Shown: positions 41,028 to 47,185 of the stretch, piece by piece | Layout of the letters: each line of letters begins with the position of its first letter | Numbering within the stretch: the stretch's first letter is position 1 | Source of the DNA: an uncultured Spirochaetales bacterium | GTDB lineage: Bacteria; Spirochaetota; Spirochaetia; Sphaerochaetales; Sphaerochaetaceae | Assembly: GCA_945947045.1 (NCBI GenBank) | Contig: CAMEXG010000001.1 | Coordinates: 1-47,185 of the forward strand | DNA: 47,185 bases | Direction: 5' to 3' | Position numbers and translations under genes: made by a program | Notes under the pieces: model-generated | The model's database searches: none | Seen by the model: the letters and a program-made list of their open reading frames with translations, nothing else | What the model was told of the DNA's origin: nothing

Positions 41028-41842
41028 TAAAAAGCCCTCTCTGAAGCGATATTATTTGTAAGAATCAATGCATCAGGATGGTTCTGCAACAAGGTTACAG
41101 GGAAGTGTCCGCTAGGCTCGTCAAAGATAGCCTGTCTGACTACAGCCCTATGCCAAGGTCTGAATACACCAAGAACAACCTTTCTTGCTTCTATTATTTC
41201 TTTGATTCCGATTGTCACTGCATATACAGGCATAGCATCTATGGCGCCATTAAGGTCACCGATGGCATTGGCACATCTTGTTTCTCTCGAGATAGCAAGG
41301 ACTCTCGTATCACGGGTAGCAAACTCTTCTGCAGATACTTCTTCAGCCTCATTAAAAGCAAGATGCCCGTTTATTCCGATTCCTCCGAAGCAGATATCTA
41401 CGCCGCCGAGTTCCTCGATCTTTTTTCCTACACTCTCTGGATTCTTTGGATCTGGAAAGAATCTCTGAGACTCAGGTACGTTAAGTTCCTCTGGAATCTG
41501 GGAGTAGACTTCTCTCTCCATAAAACCACGGAAAGAGAGAGGAGAAGATGAGTCGATGTATTCTTTATCATCTGTCAAATACTCGTCCATGTTGAAGAAC
41601 CAACAATTAGCGAGAGAAAGATTCCTCTCTTTTACAAGCCTTACAAATATCGGGTACTGTCCCACTGGTCCTACTGGGCATATAAATACAGTTTTCTTTC
41701 CTTTTTTGTTATTCTCTTCAATTGTATCCACCATGATGTGGGCAATCTCAGAAAAGACTTCACCGCTATCTCCCAGACATTTGACAGGGATTCTTCCCTC
41801 TCCCAGTCTTTCTTTAGGATATGAATAATATTTTTTGTCCAT
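41027..41842 (-). CDS. nagB: Glucosamine-6-phosphate deaminase
   Basis: Converts glucosamine 6-phosphate to fructose 6-phosphate and ammonia, delivering amino sugars to glycolysis. Family blocks are CPVGPVGQYPIFVRLV, FNMDEYLTDD with the catalytic Asp of MDEY, and CFGGIGINGHLAFNEA. At 271 residues it is typical. It departs from E. coli NagB after MDEY (LTDDKEYIDSSSPLSFRGFM), so some divergence in substrate loop is possible. It starts the nagB-nagA-PHP operon and has GGAGG at good spacing. No copy of the ATTAAAT palindrome lies upstream, so it is not obviously in the sulfatase regulon. Confidence 0.92.
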   Translation of the reverse strand: MDKKYYSYPKERLGEGRIPVKCLGDSGEVFSEIAHIMVDTIEENNKKGKKTVFICPVGPVGQYPIFVRLVKERNLSLANCWFFNMDEYLTDDKEYIDSSSPLSFRGFMEREVYSQIPEELNVPESQRFFPDPKNPESVGKKIEELGGVDICFGGIGINGHLAFNEAEEVSAEEFATRDTRVLAISRETRCANAIGDLNGAIDAMPVYAVTIGIKEIIEARKVVLGVFRPWHRAVVRQAIFDEPSGHFPVTLLQNHPDALILTNNIASERAF

Positions 41843-41901
41843 TTGATCCTCCGTTATTATGAGTCTAACACCACTATGGGAGAATCAAAGGATGATTTTT
41901 C

Positions 41902-43413
41902 TTAATACCGGTTGCAGTAAAGAGCGTTGTCTATAGCTTCCAAGACAGCTCCTCCCAGGGCTCTGGCTTTATCGCTCACTGTAGTATGGTCGGTCTCCTC
42001 CCCCCTTGGATCTACATCTGCGATCTTAAAGTGCTCTGGAACATATAGACCGTCATGCAACAGTCCTCTGAGGCGGCCTGAGATAGTAGTAAACTGAGGT
42101 TCGTCATCAACGTAAGCTACAATATCCCCCTCTTCTACAATATCCCCTATCTCTCTGTTTCCCTTAAAGACTCCTGCTCTTGATGAGTGGATTACTCTTT
42201 CTTTTCCCTTTCCTCCTATTAATCCTGGAGTTCCAGTATTCTCCATTGCCCTTCCTTCATATATCAGGCGTCCCAGTTTATGACCACGCATAGTCTCGAT
42301 AACCACATCAGCATCAACGCCTGCTGTAAAACCAGGGCCGAGAGCCACTACAAAAGGTGCCATGCCTACTCTTGTCCCCAGGTTCTTCTTAGCAATAATG
42401 GCGTCGACAACCACTCCTGGTTTAAGTTTCTCTACGGTTTCTCCCTTTGGGTCTATTAATAGTGGTACTGAACCTAATTTAAGAATATCCAAAGCTTCAT
42501 CGATATCTTTAGCCAGCCTGCACTCCACTCCCTCAATTGTTTTTGTCCCTTCATAAACTACGTCAGCAAATGAAACAGTTCGTCTTATTACAGTGGGATT
42601 TGGGATTTCCAACGCTATGCAGTTATATCCGGCGTTGTGTAGGCGGATAATAGTACCAGTGGCCAAATCACCTGCACCTCTAACTACAACTAGTCTCCTT
42701 CTCCACTCAGAGTGAGGAAGAAGAGATCTGTTGTTAAAGCGTGCAAGAACTTCGCTTGCTGTGGAGATTGCTATCTCTTCCGGTGTCTCTTCTCCCAGAT
42801 CGATGCCCATAGGGCTATAGACTCTCACATCGTTACTCCAAACTCTCTTTCTTGATGACAATAACCCTATATAAAAAGTCCTGGTGTCCAGAGCAAAGGG
42901 AAGAATATCGGTGTTTATCTCAGGAACTGTAGAAATAAGAGCAGTGTTATCGTCGATCAAAGCTTTTTTCAAGCCTTCTTTATATTCACTTACAATACGA
43001 CGGGCAAAGGGATAAGACTCTTCTGTGTTGAGATCTTTTCTTGGATCCACAACCGTCACATGCCACTTTATAGAATAAAAGACATCATAAAGGGCTTTTC
43101 CCACATGTCCGGCACCAAGAATTACCACAGATCTATCTTTAATAGGAATATCTATCATGACACTTATCTCTCCTTTGTCTCTCACTTTTATTCTCTCTAT
43201 TCTATTCTTACCATTCTTAATTGCTTCTTTAGCCAAAGATTTGGCTTCTGCTTCCTGAGCCCCGCCGCCTATTGTTCCGACACATTCGCCATCTTTAGAC
43301 ACCGCCATTCTCCCTTCCTTTCTGCTTACAGTTCCGGAAGAAGATATTATGGTAAGAAAAGCAAACGGGATATTGTTCGCCTCCCAACGGCTACACTCTT
43401 TAAAGAGACTCAT
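41902..43413 (-). CDS. XdhC-YqeB fusion: accessory protein of selenium-dependent molybdenum hydroxylases
   Basis: Two families joined in one 503-residue chain. Residues about 1-240 are XdhC/CoxI-like: TIISSSGTVSRKEGRMAVSKDGECVGTIGGGAQEAEA, then a Rossmann domain VVILGAGHVGKALYDVFYSIKWHVTVVDPR. XdhC proteins load sulfurated molybdenum cofactor into xanthine dehydrogenases. Residues about 245-503 match the YqeB (EF2563) family: VVRGAGDLATGTIIRLHNAGYNCIALEIPNPTVIRRTVSFADVVYEG, then GPGFTAGVDADVVIETMRGHKLGRLIYEGRAMENTGTPG. YqeB is a marker of selenium-dependent molybdenum hydroxylase maturation. I use the ATG at 43413 because GAGGAT is well placed before it. It follows yqeC with a short overlap. 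No hydroxylase, selD or cofactor gene is in view. Confidence 0.85.
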   Translation of the reverse strand: MSLFKECSRWEANNIPFAFLTIISSSGTVSRKEGRMAVSKDGECVGTIGGGAQEAEAKSLAKEAIKNGKNRIERIKVRDKGEISVMIDIPIKDRSVVILGAGHVGKALYDVFYSIKWHVTVVDPRKDLNTEESYPFARRIVSEYKEGLKKALIDDNTALISTVPEINTDILPFALDTRTFYIGLLSSRKRVWSNDVRVYSPMGIDLGEETPEEIAISTASEVLARFNNRSLLPHSEWRRRLVVVRGAGDLATGTIIRLHNAGYNCIALEIPNPTVIRRTVSFADVVYEGTKTIEGVECRLAKDIDEALDILKLGSVPLLIDPKGETVEKLKPGVVVDAIIAKKNLGTRVGMAPFVVALGPGFTAGVDADVVIETMRGHKLGRLIYEGRAMENTGTPGLIGGKGKERVIHSSRAGVFKGNREIGDIVEEGDIVAYVDDEPQFTTISGRLRGLLHDGLYVPEHFKIADVDPRGEETDHTTVSDKARALGGAVLEAIDNALYCNRY

Positions 43414-44134
43414 AGATTTTATCCTCATTGAGGGAAACGATAAAGCCTCTACCTTGGATAGGAAGTCTGATGCTCTTTATTTCCTCTCTCACTCTATCTT
43501 CCACCACATCTCCCCCATTAAATAAAAACACATTCTTTGTGTCCCTCTTCATACCTTTTCTCATACCTTGTGGAGTGGAAGAGAGATAATCGAAATAGGA
43601 CTTATCCACATAAATACCTGTCCTGTCATCACCGAAGACAGTGTCTTCAACTCTTTTTCCATAGGCCCAAAGGCCTGCAATAGATACAACAGAAGTGGTA
43701 GGGGGCCATATTACAGGATCCCTCTCCGTATGTATTTTCAATGGAAGTCGCCTTGAACCGTCTGATTCAACGATTATCACGTCATATCTCTCATACAATA
43801 AAGAGACTATAGATTCCGGAGGCGCTACAGTCTTACCCAGCCTATCATTGTATTCTCCATAGAAGACGCTCTCACCTTTTCCCGGCCAATATGAAAGAAT
43901 GTCTGGAGAGAGAAAGACATGATCCGCTTTATAATCAAAGGAATAGGGAGAAGCCAGCTTTGTACTTGTAGTCATAAGCACGGAATATCCTCTGTTCTTT
44001 AAAAACGAGGAGAAAGAAACAAGAAATGTAGTCTTTCCTCCTCCGCCTGTTACACTGATAAATCCTCTGCCATTGTCAATAAGAATCTTTTCCAGTGTCT
44101 CCCATAGTTTTTCAGCCATACCCGATATTATCAT
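43400..44134 (-). CDS. yqeC: Selenium-dependent hydroxylase accessory protein YqeC
   Basis: A 244-residue putative NTP-binding protein of the YqeC family, which travels with SelD and YqeB in genomes carrying selenium-dependent molybdenum hydroxylases. The N-terminal P-loop is SVTGGGGKTT, MTTSTKL follows, and VIIVESDGSRRLPLKIH is the family hallmark. Its biochemical role is not settled. The start is slightly uncertain between Met1 and Met6. It overlaps the next gene and lies ten bases after lnt. Confidence 0.85.
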   Translation of the reverse strand: MIISGMAEKLWETLEKILIDNGRGFISVTGGGGKTTFLVSFSSFLKNRGYSVLMTTSTKLASPYSFDYKADHVFLSPDILSYWPGKGESVFYGEYNDRLGKTVAPPESIVSLLYERYDVIIVESDGSRRLPLKIHTERDPVIWPPTTSVVSIAGLWAYGKRVEDTVFGDDRTGIYVDKSYFDYLSSTPQGMRKGMKRDTKNVFLFNGGDVVEDRVREEIKSIRLPIQGRGFIVSLNEDKIYESL

Positions 44135-44143
44135 CCAAAGCTC

Positions 44144-45817
44144 TTAACACTCAACCTTTTCATCCATAGAGACAAAGAGCGTAGAGAGTCTTTCCTCTTC
44201 CATTTCCTTCTTTCTTCTCTTCTCTGAAATCATTTGATGAATGTGGTAAATAACGATTACCAAAACTGAAGAAACAGAGAGGACTACATACAGTTTTCCA
44301 AAGAGATCCGGATGACGGGTATAGAAAGTCAGGGTCTTATCCTTATATATCGGAACCTCATATACTCCCCAAGCCTGGGTAAATGTATCGAGTACACCAT
44401 GAGTGGAGCCATCAGGAAGGACGAGACAAGTGATTCCGCTGTTTGTACTACGAAGTAGAGGCACCCTATTCTCAACCGCCCTGAACACAGCCAGTTGATA
44501 GTGCTGCAACTCTGCCTGTACCGACATGGACCAGAAATCGTTGGAAAGATTCAGAAGCATTTCCGCCCCTTTAGATACAAACTCTGCATTTAAATATCCG
44601 AAAGTATCTTCAAAACAGATTGGGGTGGAGAACTTGACTCCATCATACTCAAAGATTGTAGCATCCTCCCCAACTTCCCACCATTTATAATCGTTGGCCA
44701 GGAGAAGATTATAAAGCCATGGCAACTCTTTCTCATAGGGAAAATACTCTGTGAAAGGAACTAAGTGTTGTTTTCTATATGTTCCTTTTATTCCCCCCTC
44801 AGAGAATAGTATTACAGTGTTATATGTCTTCCAGTTCCAATCTCCGCTCTCCAGTATGGGGGATAGTTCTTTATCTTTAATGACTCCTTCCGGATTTCCT
44901 GTAACAAGGGGGACACCAAGATTGGAGCCGAAGGAAACAAAATCGTTGCAGAGCCTGGATGTGGCGACATTATTAGGGTAAGCGCTGTGCCATGCGACAG
45001 AAGGGACGAAAGCCGTTTCAGACCAGACAACCATATCTGGATTCTCCTCCATAGCTTCCATTGTAAGCCTTTTAAGATTCTCGAAATTCTCTTTATATGT
45101 ACTGTACCCGCCCTTCCAAGTATCTGCGGAGTGTTGGATGGCTGCGATTCTCATTACCCTGTCACTCTCTTTATTCTCCCATTTTTTCTTGACAAAGACA
45201 CCTCCTATCCAAGTGGAGGAGAGAATAAGGAGAGAAATGAGAAGATCCCATCTGCTAGTCTTCCACTCTTTCTCAAAAAGGCACTCCGAGATTATTACCT
45301 GAGGAAGAACAACTATTAAATCCAGCCCCCAGATTCCAGTTACGCTCACTATCTGGATAAGAGAAGTAAACCCGTAAAGAGCCGAGGCGATGTTTCCGTA
45401 GGGATAAGCCAAAAAACCTTGCTGCGTCAGATATAGATATGCTGAATAGAACAATGTGGCCAAGAGGCTGTAATGACGCTTCACCAGCGTCTTAGACAGC
45501 TTTAAGCACATAAAAAGAAGCATATATTGTACGCACTCAAGTATAGGTGCAATGAGAATGGCAAGAGGATGAAACGTCTTAAGCCAATAGTTATAAAAAA
45601 GGTAGAAAAGAAAGCCATAGAAAGCACCATATAACCATACGGTGCTCCACTTACTCCTCCAGATTACATAGAAAACAGGAATAAGATAGAAAAAGGCAAG
45701 AACAGGGATTCCGTTCTCAATATACTTCGAGGGGAAAGAGAGAGATGCAATAAAGGCCGAGAATCCCAAAATCAAGAGATCAAGAATGAAATTGAATGCT
45801 TTCTTCAAAAAAGACAA
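44144..45817 (-). CDS. lnt: Apolipoprotein N-acyltransferase
   Basis: Inner-membrane enzyme that adds the third acyl chain to the N-terminal Cys of lipoproteins. Residues about 1-220 are several membrane spans; the nitrilase-like domain follows with the catalytic triad in context: Glu in VVWSETAFVPS, Lys in YRKQHLVPFTEYFP, Cys in STPICFEDTFGY. A C-terminal span (YVVLSVSSVLVIVIYHI) and a charged tail end the protein. At 557 residues it is full length. The start is a TTG preceded by GGAGG with eight bases between. Confidence 0.93.
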   Translation of the reverse strand: MSFLKKAFNFILDLLILGFSAFIASLSFPSKYIENGIPVLAFFYLIPVFYVIWRSKWSTVWLYGAFYGFLFYLFYNYWLKTFHPLAILIAPILECVQYMLLFMCLKLSKTLVKRHYSLLATLFYSAYLYLTQQGFLAYPYGNIASALYGFTSLIQIVSVTGIWGLDLIVVLPQVIISECLFEKEWKTSRWDLLISLLILSSTWIGGVFVKKKWENKESDRVMRIAAIQHSADTWKGGYSTYKENFENLKRLTMEAMEENPDMVVWSETAFVPSVAWHSAYPNNVATSRLCNDFVSFGSNLGVPLVTGNPEGVIKDKELSPILESGDWNWKTYNTVILFSEGGIKGTYRKQHLVPFTEYFPYEKELPWLYNLLLANDYKWWEVGEDATIFEYDGVKFSTPICFEDTFGYLNAEFVSKGAEMLLNLSNDFWSMSVQAELQHYQLAVFRAVENRVPLLRSTNSGITCLVLPDGSTHGVLDTFTQAWGVYEVPIYKDKTLTFYTRHPDLFGKLYVVLSVSSVLVIVIYHIHQMISEKRRKKEMEEERLSTLFVSMDEKVEC

Positions 45818-45881
45818 AACTCTTACCTCCAGAATGATTCTATTACTTTTGATGCTCTTTTATATGTGGATATGGTGTTTT

Positions 45882-47108
45882 CTATTCCATGAAAAGTTGG
45901 AGATTATCTTTTATAGCTGCTGCAGAGGAGCCCAATGCACCATTGAACACATCGCTCTTTACATAAGATAGATTGTAATCGAGGATAGAGTTCCAGGAGA
46001 GGTTTCTCTTCAGGGCACTTTCAAATATTCTCTTGTTCTCTTCCCTTTCAAACAACCTGCATTCAACAACAACACAGTCAGGTTTGACAAAGTTATTTAC
46101 GTTTGCTATGGCAAGAGACAAATACTCCAATGCGTTTGTTACAATTTCCAAACACTCTTTGTCGCCTTGGTCCATACAATAGAGAATGTCGCTTATCTCC
46201 AAATCGTGAGATGAAGAAAGAGAGGAAAGAAGAGGACTTCTGTTCTCCTCCACCGCCTTTCTCGCCTCCCTTAGTATCGCGTTTTCGCTGGCATATGACT
46301 CCAGACATCCGTGGTTTCCACACTCACACTCTGGTCCCGAAGGGTTCACCACCATGTGCCCTACTTCACCTTCACCGACAATAGAACCAAAATGATTTCT
46401 AAGAGAGAACACTAAAGGGCACTTGATACCTGTACCTACATACATATAGGCTGCGTGATCCGCTCCTTTGAATACAGAGCTGTTAAACAGACTTGATCCA
46501 TATACTCTTGCACAAGTATTGTTGACTATGGTAATCAGCCCATTATAACCCGTGGCCTTTCTTACATCTTCTCTTGTATCTCTATTCTTCCACTTGAAAC
46601 GCGGGTGCACCTCCAAAACGCCCTTCTTTGAGTCTACAATGCCGGGAAGACAGAATCCCAACCCAGTTATGTCACTCCAATTCATGCCGCTCTCTTCTAA
46701 TAAAGAGAAGGCAAGATTGCAAGCCGCAGACAATGAGCCTTCATAGTCGTCATTAAAACTCTTTAAGCTTTTCTTTGAAATGATGTTTCCCTTTAAATCT
46801 ACTATTACTGCATATGAAGCATGACGTCTCATCTCCACGCCCATGAAGAGTCTAGACTTCGGATTGATGTCTACAAGCATAGTCTTTCGTCCTCTGCCAA
46901 TTGGGGAAGAAGATTCATCACTCTTTTCTACAAGTAATCCATCCTCCAACATCAAAGAAATATTTGTTGTGATAGTAGGAAAAGTAAGATCGAGACGTTT
47001 AGAAATATCTAAACGGGAAATAGGTCCGAACTTATAAATCGCTTCACGAATTAAAGCCTGGTTGGTTACTTTAATTCTCGGGAGATTGTTTCCTTTTATT
47101 TCTGACAT
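45882..47108 (-). CDS. ROK family transcriptional regulator, lnt-side paralogue
   Basis: NagC/XylR-type regulator of 408 residues, the same length as the protein at 32123-33349 and strongly similar along its whole length (GNNLPR near the start, YKFGPISR, PTITT, LPGIVD, GEGEVGHM, SAAAIKDNL near the end). The winged helix is residues about 18-60. The zinc motif is CECGNHGCLESYAS. The kinase Asp is replaced: VNNTCARVYG instead of ENDANAA. A copy of the 15-bp palindrome lies 55 bases upstream, suggesting autoregulation or control by its paralogue. The ribosome binding site is AGAGG at good spacing. The lnt gene follows after 64 bases. Confidence 0.9.
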   Translation of the reverse strand: MSEIKGNNLPRIKVTNQALIREAIYKFGPISRLDISKRLDLTFPTITTNISLMLEDGLLVEKSDESSSPIGRGRKTMLVDINPKSRLFMGVEMRRHASYAVIVDLKGNIISKKSLKSFNDDYEGSLSAACNLAFSLLEESGMNWSDITGLGFCLPGIVDSKKGVLEVHPRFKWKNRDTREDVRKATGYNGLITIVNNTCARVYGSSLFNSSVFKGADHAAYMYVGTGIKCPLVFSLRNHFGSIVGEGEVGHMVVNPSGPECECGNHGCLESYASENAILREARKAVEENRSPLLSSLSSSHDLEISDILYCMDQGDKECLEIVTNALEYLSLAIANVNNFVKPDCVVVECRLFEREENKRIFESALKRNLSWNSILDYNLSYVKSDVFNGALGSSAAAIKDNLQLFME

Positions 47109-47126
47109 TTCTTTGCCTCTTGTCTA

Positions 47127-47132
47127 ATTATA
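47127..47132 (-). promoter_or_regulatory. Candidate -10 box of the ROK regulator at 45882-47108
   Basis: A perfect TATAAT is read on the minus strand about 20 bases before the ATG. No good -35 is visible at normal spacing, only a run of T. Confidence 0.35.
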
Positions 47133-47162
47133 GGAGAGTGGAAATAAGAAAAAAAGGGTTTT

Positions 47163-47177
47163 TTTAAATTATTTAAT
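47163..47177 (-). promoter_or_regulatory. Operator: 15-bp ROK-type palindrome upstream of the second ROK regulator
   Basis: On the minus strand this reads ATTAAAT-A-ATTTAAA, identical to the site at the fba promoter. It lies about 30 bases upstream of the -10 box of the regulator. The sequence beyond is outside the window, so a second promoter cannot be judged. Confidence 0.55.
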
Positions 47178-47185
47178 AATTTCAT

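Noticed and set aside
1..47185. tRNA, rRNA, CRISPR arrays, insertion sequences and prophage genes
   Set aside because: Intergenic gaps are short and I saw no cloverleaf, spaced direct-repeat array, transposase motif or phage gene in any of them.

Overview
The window reads as a densely coded bacterial chromosome segment of about 42-43% G+C by eye. It probably comes from an anaerobic, host-associated spirochaete (Sphaerochaeta/Treponema-like). The support is indirect: a PPi-type phosphofructokinase, FAQG-type signal peptide ends, an Opp/Dpp-type transporter beside carbohydrate genes, Cys-type sulfatases that need formylglycine maturation, and orphan selenium-molybdenum hydroxylase accessory genes. 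No 16S rRNA or other decisive marker is present, so the phylum is an inference. I saw no tRNA, rRNA, insertion sequence, phage gene or CRISPR array.

Layout. 1-63: N-terminus of a secreted protein leaving the window on the minus strand. 129-5342 (+): housekeeping operon dinB-trmL-proC-serS-pncB, ending in a terminator. 8714-5424 (-): proA-proB plus a glycosyltransferase-like gene. 8715-9040: regulatory stretch rich in repeats. 9041-9826 (+): TauE/SafE anion permease. 9911-11796 (+): ROK protein and aldose-1-epimerase-like protein. 16510-11860 (-): operon fba - PPi-phosphofructokinase - divergent tpiA - larA-like. 23582-16667 (-): operon with a lipoprotein binding protein, two permeases, two ATPases and a sulfatase. 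31476-23753 (-): operon sulfatase - esterase - pgi - GH3 glycosidase - sulfatase. 33349-31625 (-): ROK regulator and a small membrane protein. 35602-33450 (-): histidine kinase and LuxR-type response regulator. 41842-35724 (-): nagB-nagA-PHP-like hydrolase, then an SsuABC/TauABC-type transporter. 47108-41902 (-): second ROK regulator, lnt, yqeC, and an xdhC-yqeB fusion.

How it fits together. Three minus-strand operons (fba, ABC transporter, sulfatase/GH3) each carry a near-perfect 15-bp palindrome, ATTAAAT-N-ATTTAAT, just downstream of a well-formed promoter -10 box. A fourth copy lies upstream of the ROK gene at 45882-47108, which is a close paralogue of the ROK gene beside the sulfatase operon. 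I propose one ROK-controlled regulon that imports sulfated oligosaccharides through an Opp-type transporter and desulfates and hydrolyses them inside the cell (the sulfatases, GH3 and esterase all lack signal peptides). The sugar would then pass through a co-regulated upper glycolysis (Pgi, PPi-Pfk, Fba, TpiA). A weaker match to the same motif precedes the TauE/SafE permease, which might export the released sulfur anion. The nagBA operon would feed amino sugars into the same fructose-6-phosphate pool.

Other notable points are a structured leader before the sulfonate-type transporter, an intergenic hairpin between the binding-protein and permease genes, several promoters that appear to start transcription at the ATG (leaderless mRNAs), and the fused XdhC-YqeB protein without any hydroxylase gene in view.
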